Positions 1 to 5,363 of a stretch of 5,363 nucleotides of DNA are shown here, one piece after another; the first letter of the stretch is position 1, and each line of letters opens with the position of its first letter. The notes beneath the pieces are model-generated. The model had not been told where the DNA came from and did no database searches. It saw only the letters and a list, made by a program, of their open reading frames with translations. Both the position numbers and the translations under genes were made by a program. The DNA lies in NCBI GenBank assembly GCA_036562265.1, contig DATCKS010000070.1, positions 1 to 5,363 on the forward strand, read 5' to 3'. This stretch comes from DASVDK01 sp036562265 [NCBI: Thermodesulfobacteriota bacterium] (GTDB lineage Bacteria > DASVDK01).

Positions 1-429
1 GCACCGAGGCCCGCCCCGGCCAGGCCGGCGGCACCGAAGCCGGCGGAGCCGGCCAGACCGGCGGCTGCCGCGAAGCCGGCGGCCGCGCCGAAACCGGCGG
101 AACCTGCACGGCCGGCGGTGACCGCGAAGCCGGCGGCCGCCGCGAAGCCCGAGGTGGCCGCGAAGCCGGCGGCCGCGCCGAAGCCGGCCGTCACGACACA
201 GCCAGCGGCAAGCGCGAAGCCGGCCGATACGGCGCGCCCGGCGCCGAGCGTCGCACCGGCGAAGCCGACGCCGCCCAGGCCGGCGGAGACCGCCAGGCCG
301 GCCGCCGCGGCACCGAGACCGGCCGCACCACCGGCGGCCGATGAGGGCGCCGTCGGGCCGGCGGCGGCTCGCGCGGGGCGCAACATCCAGACCCTCGAAG
401 CCTGGCTTCGGAACATCAAGCGGCGGTAA
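1..429 (+). CDS. 3' end of a gene encoding a protein with a Lys/Arg-Pro-Ala-rich tail (5' end outside window)
   Basis: The frame is open from base 1 to the TAA at 427-429 and gives 142 residues, so the gene begins upstream. A GTG at 118 is an internal Val codon in the middle of the repeat and is not a credible start. Residues 1 to about 107 are almost only A, P, K and R, with [K/R]P dipeptides in a six-residue rhythm; this should be disordered, positively charged and extended. Residues 108-125 are an Ala/Pro/Gly linker. The last 16 or so residues (RNIQTLEAWLRNIKRR) change character and look like a short amphipathic helix with a Trp and a basic end. No domain is visible in this part, so the function is unknown. 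TPR proteins with such tails are a possible match from memory, and a histone-H1-like or AlgP-like basic tail is another. The stop lies 2 bases before the roadblock gene's ATG, so the two are very probably co-translated. Confidence 0.72.
   Translation, partial: APRPAPARPAAPKPAEPARPAAAAKPAAAPKPAEPARPAVTAKPAAAAKPEVAAKPAAAPKPAVTTQPAASAKPADTARPAPSVAPAKPTPPRPAETARPAAAAPRPAAPPAADEGAVGPAAARAGRNIQTLEAWLRNIKRR
37..252 (+). repeat. Twelve in-register 18-base (hexapeptide) tandem repeats inside the tail-encoding gene
   Basis: Counting codons from base 1, the dipeptide [K/R/Q]-P falls at residues 13, 19, 25, 31, 37, 43, 49, 55, 61, 67, 73 and 79, exactly six apart. The consensus unit is [K/R]-P-A-[A/E/V]-[A/P/T]-[A/P]; examples are KPAEPA, RPAAAA, KPAAAP and KPADTA. 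Outside this block the rhythm loosens (RP at 3, 8, 93, 99 and 106; KP at 88). Within the array, bases 67-98 and 157-188 match at 31 of 32 positions and lie exactly 90 bases (five units) apart, which points to duplication or slippage of a multi-unit block. The palindrome GCCGGC occurs 12 times between bases 24 and 362, always in the same codon phase. Six of the eight Arg residues in the KP/RP zone use AGG or AGA, one step from the AAG Lys codon, as expected if the units began as KP and drifted. Confidence 0.85.
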
Positions 430-431
430 CG

Positions 432-791
432 ATGTCGTTCCAGGCGTGCCTGCGCGATCTCGTCGACAAGGTTCCCGGTAGCCAGGCGAGCTTCCTCATG
501 GGCGTGGACGGCATCCCGGTGGAGACCTACGTGCCGGACACCGGGTTCGACCCGCAGCAGGCGGGGGCCGAGTACGCCACGGTGCTCGCCGCCGCGCGCC
601 GCGCCTCGCAGTCGCTCGAGGCGGGAGACGTCGAGGAGCTGGCCATCCAGACGGATCGGGGGACGCTCCTGGTGCGGCTCGTGACCCCGGACTACTTCGT
701 CGCGCTCGCCCTCGGGCCGGGCGCCATCCGCGGCCGCGGGCGCTTCCACCTCCGCCTCGCCTCGCTCAAGCTGGCGCCGGAGCTGGCCTGA
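432..791 (+). CDS. Roadblock/LC7 domain protein (single domain, MglB-like fold)
   Basis: The 119-residue product fits a complete roadblock/LC7 domain: a first helix (residues 2-13), a beta hairpin carrying the typical MGVDGIPVE turn (about 23-32), a long helix rich in Ala and Arg (about 41-63), two or three strands (68-95), and a closing helix after the [18 protein letters not shown] segment. There is no signal peptide, membrane segment or nucleotide-binding motif. Proteins of this family dimerise and act as scaffolds or regulators of small Ras-like GTPases (MglB with MglA) in the cytoplasm; whether this one has a GTPase partner cannot be seen here. Its ATG follows the upstream stop by only 2 bases and has no clear Shine-Dalgarno, so it is probably translated by reinitiation after the repeat-tailed protein, implying a shared job. 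The family call is from fold pattern, and the cellular role is unknown. Confidence 0.82.
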   Translation: MSFQACLRDLVDKVPGSQASFLMGVDGIPVETYVPDTGFDPQQAGAEYATVLAAARRASQSLEAGDVEELAIQTDRGTLLVRLVTPDYFVALALGPGAIRGRGRFHLRLASLKLAPELA

Positions 792-815
792 GCGGCTCCC
801 CGGTAGAAGAGCCTC

Positions 816-836
816 GTCGGCTTGTCAATCGCCGAC
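816..836. promoter_or_regulatory. Perfect 6+6 inverted repeat centred on the -35 box (candidate operator)
   Basis: GTCGGC at 816-821 is the exact reverse complement of GCCGAC at 831-836, separated by the nine bases TTGTCAATC, which contain the -35 hexamer TTGTCA. A repressor bound to both half-sites would cover the -35 box. In such GC-rich DNA a 6-base dyad can occur by chance, so the placement is more suggestive than the dyad itself. An RNA stem is less likely to matter, because these bases lie upstream of the predicted transcription start. Confidence 0.35.
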
Positions 837-851
837 ACCGCGTGCTATCCT
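822..851 (+). promoter_or_regulatory. Predicted sigma70-type promoter for the aroQ-pepP-efp-accBC operon
   Basis: TTGTCA at 822-827 matches the -35 consensus at 5 of 6 bases. After 18 bases, TATCCT at 846-851 matches the -10 consensus at 4 of 6, including the key first, second and last bases. It is preceded by TG at 843-844, giving an extended -10. It is the most convincing promoter in the window and lies in the longest gap (94 bases), right where the roadblock gene ends and the housekeeping genes begin. Transcription would start near 858, leaving a leader of about 28 bases before the aroQ GTG. No convincing terminator separates it from the upstream gene, so read-through is possible. Confidence 0.6.
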
Positions 852-870
852 CCCGCCGTTTTGGGCCGGG

Positions 871-877
871 AAGGAGG
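871..877 (+). promoter_or_regulatory. Strong Shine-Dalgarno of aroQ
   Basis: AAGGAGG is a near-perfect anti-16S match, with 8 bases between it and the GTG at 886. It fixes that GTG as the aroQ start, in agreement with the protein's normal N-terminus. Confidence 0.85.
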
Positions 878-885
878 CTTGCCGG

Positions 886-1335
886 GTGGAGGCGCGCAAG
901 ATACTCGTCATCAGCGGCCCCAACCTCAACCTCCTCGGCACCCGCGAGCCCGAGATCTACGGTCGGACGACCCTCGCGGAGATCGAGGCGAGCCTGCACG
1001 CCCTCGGGCGCGAGCTGGGCGTCGAGGTCGAGACCTTCCAGTCGAACCACGAAGGGGCCATCGTCGACCGGATCCATCAGGCGGCGGCGGGGCCGACGCC
1101 GGTTTCGGCCATCGTGATCAACCCGGCGGGCTACACGCACACGAGCGTGGCCATCCGGGATGCGCTGGCCGCCGTGCGGATTCCGGTCGTCGAGTGCCAC
1201 CTGTCCAACACCCACCGCCGCGAGGCGTTCCGGAGGCGGTCGTACGTCTCCGGTGTCGCGGTCGGGATCATCGCCGGGTTCGGCGCCGAGAGCTACCGGC
1301 TCGCGCTTCGGGCAGCGGCGGCCCTGACCGCATAA
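886..1335 (+). CDS. aroQ: 3-dehydroquinate dehydratase, type II
   Basis: This cytoplasmic enzyme converts 3-dehydroquinate to 3-dehydroshikimate in the shikimate pathway to aromatic amino acids. The 149-residue length is normal for the dodecameric type II family. The N-terminal signature [18 protein letters not shown] (residues 9-26) is intact. Against the Mycobacterium tuberculosis enzyme numbering, the active-site set is complete: R20, the catalytic base Y25, N79, H85, D92, E103, the catalytic H105 in the ECHLSNTH motif, and R116. The GTG start at 886 is chosen because of AAGGAGG at 871-877 and because the protein begins right before the first beta strand. It is the first gene after the predicted promoter, and its stop overlaps the Shine-Dalgarno of the next gene, so the two are probably translationally coupled. 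Nothing suggests loss of function. Confidence 0.97.
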   Translation: MEARKILVISGPNLNLLGTREPEIYGRTTLAEIEASLHALGRELGVEVETFQSNHEGAIVDRIHQAAAGPTPVSAIVINPAGYTHTSVAIRDALAAVRIPVVECHLSNTHRREAFRRRSYVSGVAVGIIAGFGAESYRLALRAAAALTA

Positions 1336-1343
1336 GGATTCCG

Positions 1344-2444
1344 ATGTCACGTTCGCGTCTCGCACGAGCCGCGAGCCTCGTGACGGCTCGCGGGCTCGAT
1401 GCCCTGCTCGTCACGTCGCTCGAGAACCTGCGCTACCTCTGCGGGTTCACCGGGTCCGACGGCGCGCTCCTCGTCTCCGCGGACGGCGAGGGACGCTTCC
1501 TGACCGACTCCCGGTACGAGACCCAGGCGGCTCAGGAGACGCGCGACGTGTCGGTCACCATCTACAAGCGCAAGCTCGACGGCATCGTCGACGCCGTGAA
1601 GGCGGCGGGCGCGAGCCGGATCGGCTTCGAGGCGGCCGCCGTGTCGGTGGAGACGGCCAACGCGCTCGGCGCCCAGCTCGCCGCGGTCAAGACCGCCGCG
1701 GGCGGCGCCGTCTCGCTCGAGCCCGTGCCGTCCGAGGTGATGGCCGGCCTCAGGATGCGCAAGGACGCCGAGGAGCTCGACCTCCTCAGGCGGGCCGCCG
1801 CCATCGCGGCCGACTCGCTCGCGCACACGCTCGCCCTCGTGAAGGAGGGCATGCGGGAGATCGACCTCGCGCTCGAGCTGGAGTTCGCGATGCGCAAGCG
1901 GGGGGCCGAGCGCCTGGCGTTCGACACCATCGTGGCCTCCGGCGTCCGCTCCGCGCTGCCGCACGGCCGCGCGTCCGAGAAGCGGATCGCGGCGGGCGAG
2001 CTGCTCACGATCGACTACGGCGCCCGCTACAACGGCTACAACTCCGACGAGACCTGGACCGGCGTCGTCGGGGAGCCCTCGGCCGAGCAGCGCCGCATCT
2101 TCGGGATCGTCAGGGAGGCGCAGGCGGCCGGCATCGCCGCCGTGCGGGCCGGCGTCAAGGCGTCCGAGGTGGACGCCGCGGCGCGCCGCGTCATCGACGA
2201 GGCCGGCTACGGCCGCAACTTCGGGCACGGGACGGGCCACGGGATCGGGCTCGCCGTCCACGAGGCCCCGGGCGTCAACACCTCGGGCACGGTGGTCCTC
2301 GAGCCGGGCATGGTGATCACGGTGGAGCCGGGCATCTACCTGCCCGGCTTTGGCGGCGTGCGGCTCGAGGACATGGTCGTCGTGACCGAGACCGGCGCCG
2401 AGGTGATCACACGAACCCCCAAGGACCTCCGGAGCGTGGGGTAG
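1344..2444 (+). CDS. pepP: M24B family Xaa-Pro peptidase (aminopeptidase P/prolidase-like)
   Basis: The 366-residue metallopeptidase has an N-terminal creatinase-like domain (about residues 1-130) and a C-terminal pita-bread catalytic domain (about 140-366). The five dinuclear metal ligands are all present: D224 (TIDYG), D235 (NSDETWT), H299 (HGTGHGIGL), E328 (TVEPGIY) and E342 (GVRLEDM). The supporting histidines H295 and H306 are also there. It should cleave peptide bonds preceding proline in the cytosol; aminopeptidase versus dipeptidase (pepQ) specificity cannot be decided from sequence alone. The start is the ATG at 1344, with AAGGA at 1334-1338 overlapping the aroQ TAA. The frame is open further upstream to 822, but that extension runs through aroQ and has no homologous character. 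The length suits the short bacterial YqhT-type enzymes that sit beside efp, rather than the longer E. coli PepP. Confidence 0.93.
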   Translation: MSRSRLARAASLVTARGLDALLVTSLENLRYLCGFTGSDGALLVSADGEGRFLTDSRYETQAAQETRDVSVTIYKRKLDGIVDAVKAAGASRIGFEAAAVSVETANALGAQLAAVKTAAGGAVSLEPVPSEVMAGLRMRKDAEELDLLRRAAAIAADSLAHTLALVKEGMREIDLALELEFAMRKRGAERLAFDTIVASGVRSALPHGRASEKRIAAGELLTIDYGARYNGYNSDETWTGVVGEPSAEQRRIFGIVREAQAAGIAAVRAGVKASEVDAAARRVIDEAGYGRNFGHGTGHGIGLAVHEAPGVNTSGTVVLEPGMVITVEPGIYLPGFGGVRLEDMVVVTETGAEVITRTPKDLRSVG

Positions 2445-2455
2445 GAGCATCGTCC

Positions 2456-3022
2456 ATGGCCAGCGTGTCCACCGCCGACTTCCGCAAGTCGCTCAAGATC
2501 GAACTGGAGGGCGAGCCGTTCGTCATCGTCGACTTCCAGCACGTCAAGCCCGGCAAGGGCGGCGCCTTCGTGCGGACCAGGCTGAAGAGTCTCAAGACCG
2601 GCCGGGTCCTCGAGCGGACGTTCCGGTCGGGCGAGACGGTCGACACGCCGGACCTGGACGAGCACGAGGCGCAGTACCTCTACCGGCAGGACGACCAGTT
2701 CTGCTTCATGGACACGTCGACCTACGAGCAGATCTTCCTCGACGCCGACCACGTGGGCGAGGCGGCCCAGTGGCTCCAGGAGAACCTCGGCGTCCGGCTC
2801 GTCTTCCACCAGGGCAAGCCGCTGTCGATCGACCTGCCGATCACCGTGAACCTCAAGATCGTCAAGACCGACCCGGGCGTCCGCGGCGACACCGCGACCG
2901 GCGGCAGCAAGCCGGCCACGCTCGAGACCGGCGCCGTGATCCAGGTGCCGCTCTTCCTCAACGAGGGGGACATCGTGAAGGTCGATACCCGGAGCGGCAC
3001 CTACATCGAGCGCGTCAAGTGA
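2456..3022 (+). CDS. efp: Translation elongation factor P
   Basis: EF-P binds between the P and E sites of a stalled ribosome and speeds peptide-bond formation at consecutive prolines. The 188-residue length is the family standard, with three beta-barrel domains: a KOW-like domain (about 1-64), a middle OB domain (about 65-127), and a C-terminal OB domain ending in [17 protein letters not shown]... and [13 protein letters not shown]. The tip loop reads VKPGKGGAF, with lysine at residue 34, the position that is beta-lysylated in E. coli and modified differently in Bacillus; it is not the arginine of rhamnosylated EF-Ps. No modification enzyme lies in this window. The ATG at 2456 is preceded by AGGAG at 2443-2447, which overlaps the pepP stop TAG, with 8 bases of spacing. 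Being next to a proline peptidase and upstream of two proline-tract proteins fits a polyproline theme, though that link is inferred. Confidence 0.97.
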   Translation: MASVSTADFRKSLKIELEGEPFVIVDFQHVKPGKGGAFVRTRLKSLKTGRVLERTFRSGETVDTPDLDEHEAQYLYRQDDQFCFMDTSTYEQIFLDADHVGEAAQWLQENLGVRLVFHQGKPLSIDLPITVNLKIVKTDPGVRGDTATGGSKPATLETGAVIQVPLFLNEGDIVKVDTRSGTYIERVK

Positions 3023-3104
3023 CGGCCGGCTCGCGGCGCCCGGGGACCTTCGGACCGCGTCATCGGGTTCCTGCACCGCCAGCTCGACGAGAGGAGAGCC
3101 GGGT
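3023..3104 (+). other. 82-base efp-accB intergenic leader with possible secondary structure
   Basis: This is the second longest gap in the window. CCGGCTC at 3026-3032 is complementary to GAGCCGG at 3096-3102, just before the accB GTG and touching its Shine-Dalgarno. Inside it, CGCGG at 3032-3036 can pair with CCGCG at 3055-3059. Such pairing could lower ribosome access to accB, but pairings of this length are roughly what chance would give in sequence this rich in G and C. I see no T-rich tract for a terminator and no convincing -35/-10 pair. A separate accB promoter or autoregulatory leader, as known in E. coli, is possible but not shown. Confidence 0.3.
3092..3096 (+). promoter_or_regulatory. 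Shine-Dalgarno of accB
   Basis: AGGAG lies 8 bases before the GTG at 3105 and supports that non-ATG start. The next in-frame Met codon is residue 13, inside the conserved N-terminal helix, so it is too late to be the start. Confidence 0.7.
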
Positions 3105-3602
3105 GTGGATCTGAAGGAGCTACGCGCCCTCTTCAAGCTGATGGCCGAGGCCGACATCGCCGAGCTGGAGGTCGACCACGGCGAGGAGCGCATCCGCGTC
3201 AAGCGGGGACCGACGGGCGGCGCGACGCCGCCTCCGCCAGCCTACATCCCCATGTCGGCCCCGCCGGCGGTCCTCCCGGCGGCCGCGGCGTCGCCGGCCG
3301 GCACGCCGCCGGCCCAGGGCGAGGCGGCCGGCGCCGGCGGCGACAAGGTCGGCACCGGCAACTACCGCAGCATCACGTCCCCCATGGTCGGCACGTTCTA
3401 CCGCGCGCCGGCGCCCGACGCCGCGCCGTACGTGGAGGTCGGCACGGTCGTCAAGAAGGGCCAGACGCTCTGCATCATCGAGGCGATGAAGCTCATGAAC
3501 GAGATCGAGGCCGAGGTGGACGGCAGGATCATCGCCATCCTCGTCGAGAACGGCCAGCCGGTCGAGTTCGGCGAGGAGCTCTTCCGCATCGAGCCCCTCT
3601 AA
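3105..3602 (+). CDS. accB: Biotin carboxyl carrier protein of acetyl-CoA carboxylase
   Basis: AccB carries the biotin that shuttles CO2 from biotin carboxylase to the carboxyltransferase in acetyl-CoA carboxylase, the committed step of fatty acid synthesis. The 165-residue protein has the usual N-terminal helix ([20 protein letters not shown]), a flexible Ala/Pro/Gly linker (about 36-84), and a biotinyl domain (about 88-165). The biotinylated lysine is K129 in [10 protein letters not shown]. The characteristic thumb ([18 protein letters not shown]) is present, marking a true acetyl-CoA carboxylase subunit rather than a decarboxylase-type carrier. The linker holds four prolines in a row (residues 42-45, bases 3228-3239) followed by AYIP, a predicted EF-P-dependent stall site. 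GTG start with AGGAG at 3092-3096. accC follows after 4 bases, the classic accBC pair; accA and accD must lie elsewhere. Confidence 0.96.
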   Translation: MDLKELRALFKLMAEADIAELEVDHGEERIRVKRGPTGGATPPPPAYIPMSAPPAVLPAAAASPAGTPPAQGEAAGAGGDKVGTGNYRSITSPMVGTFYRAPAPDAAPYVEVGTVVKKGQTLCIIEAMKLMNEIEAEVDGRIIAILVENGQPVEFGEELFRIEPL

Positions 3603-3606
3603 CTCC

Positions 3607-4965
<1,359 letters not shown>

Positions 4966-4969
4966 GGGC

Positions 4970-5363
4970 GTGGAGCGCTGGCGCCGGCTCGGCTTCGAGG
5001 TCCGCAGCGGCGCCGCGAACATGGCGCTCGACGCCGCCACCCTTGCCGCGGTCGAGGCGGGCGAGGCGCCGCCGACCCTCAGGCTCTACGCCTTCTCGCC
5101 CCCCGCGCTCTCGCTGGGGTACGGGCAGCCGGACGACGAGGTCGATCGCGAGGCCTGCCGCCGCCTCGGCATCGACGTGGTGCGCCGCCCGACCGGGGGG
5201 CGCGCCGTCCTGCACGAGCGCGACCTCACGTACGCGGTCGTCCTGCCGGTCGACGACCCCCGGGTTCCGCCGAGCGTTGCCGGCACCTACCAGGTGATCG
5301 CCGAGGCCTTGCGCGACGCCCTCCTCGCGCTCGGCGCCCGGGAGGTCGCCGTCGCCCCGAGAC
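4970..5363 (+). CDS. Octanoyl/lipoyl transferase of the BPL_LplA_LipB family, LipM-like (3' end cut by window)
   Basis: The frame is open from the GTG at 4970 to the window edge and gives 131 residues. It shows the family's N-terminal pattern: WRRLGFEVRSGAANMALD (residues 4-21), a substrate-loop region with LSLGYGQ (47-53), DREACRRLGIDVV, and the signature RRPTGGRAVLHERDLTYAVV (72-91). This RRPTGGRxVLH form resembles Bacillus LipM (octanoyltransferase) more than LplA or LipB; biotin ligase is unlikely because its GRGRxG motif is absent. Members move octanoyl or lipoyl groups from ACP or an activated donor to lysines of GcvH or 2-oxoacid dehydrogenase subunits. The LipM catalytic cysteine and the conserved lysine would lie beyond the edge, so ligase and transferase cannot be separated. 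The GTG is 4 bases after the accC stop, with GAGGG at 4957-4961, so it belongs to the same operon. No lipM symbol is assigned for lack of the active site. Confidence 0.85.
   Translation, partial: MERWRRLGFEVRSGAANMALDAATLAAVEAGEAPPTLRLYAFSPPALSLGYGQPDDEVDREACRRLGIDVVRRPTGGRAVLHERDLTYAVVLPVDDPRVPPSVAGTYQVIAEALRDALLALGAREVAVAPR

Noticed and set aside
1-362. CRISPR-like or regulatory DNA repeat array
   Set aside because: The repeats are in codon phase, encode a continuous hexapeptide pattern and have no unique spacers, so they are protein repeats.
118-429. A separate small gene starting at GTG 118
   Set aside because: The same frame is open to base 1 with the same hexapeptide repeat on both sides of 118, so the GTG is an internal codon of a longer gene.
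432-791. Calling the roadblock protein MglB
   Set aside because: No MglA-type GTPase is visible in the window, and the roadblock fold alone does not identify MglB.
794-813. GGCTC/GAGCC stem as a terminator after the roadblock gene
   Set aside because: Only five pairs with a ten-base loop and no T-tract after it, so it is too weak to call.
822-1343. N-terminal extension of the peptidase frame upstream of 1344
   Set aside because: It overlaps aroQ in another frame, reads as Arg/Pro/Gly-rich noise, and there is a good ribosome site just before the ATG at 1344.
1347-2450. A 367-codon minus-strand open frame opposite the peptidase gene
   Set aside because: It coincides almost exactly with the M24B gene, whose metal ligands are all present; the reverse frame has no recognisable motif.
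4970-5363. Biotin-protein ligase (birA) next to accBC
   Set aside because: The visible motif is RRPTGGRAVLH of the lipoyl/octanoyl branch; the GRGRxG biotin ligase motif and a helix-turn-helix domain are absent.

Overview
The window is a compact, very GC-rich bacterial chromosomal segment (about 70% G+C by eye). Every real gene is on the + strand, intergenic gaps are short, and four of the six start codons inside the window are GTG. Gene order and composition suggest an uncultured or little-studied high-GC bacterium, for example a deltaproteobacterial/myxococcal, NC10 or Rokubacteria-type lineage. That assignment is an inference from style and synteny; no phylogenetic marker was compared.

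Region 1 (1-791): the 3' end of a gene whose product ends in a long Lys/Arg-Pro-Ala tail, with a register-perfect hexapeptide repeat, and then a short amphipathic helix. Two bases later comes a single-domain roadblock/LC7 protein. This pair is the least understood part of the window.

Region 2 (792-885): a 94-base gap with a good sigma70-type promoter (TTGTCA, 18 bases, TATCCT with an extended TG). A perfect 6+6 dyad is centred on its -35 box, and a strong Shine-Dalgarno follows.

Region 3 (886-5363): a housekeeping operon, aroQ (type II 3-dehydroquinase), an M24B Xaa-Pro peptidase, efp, accB, accC, and the start of a LipM/LplA-family octanoyl/lipoyl transferase cut by the window edge. It joins aromatic biosynthesis, proline peptide turnover, rescue of polyproline stalls, the first step of fatty acid synthesis, and attachment of a fatty-acid-derived cofactor. 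AccB and AccC carry PPPP and PPP tracts and lie directly downstream of efp, so EF-P may matter for making both. The set resembles the Bacillus subtilis yqh region (yqhM/lipM, yqhS/aroQ, yqhT, efp, accB, accC).

I see no mobile element, CRISPR array, tRNA, rRNA or defence system. Most of the window is ordinary core metabolism. The best candidates for something undescribed are the repeat-tailed protein with its roadblock partner and the promoter dyad.
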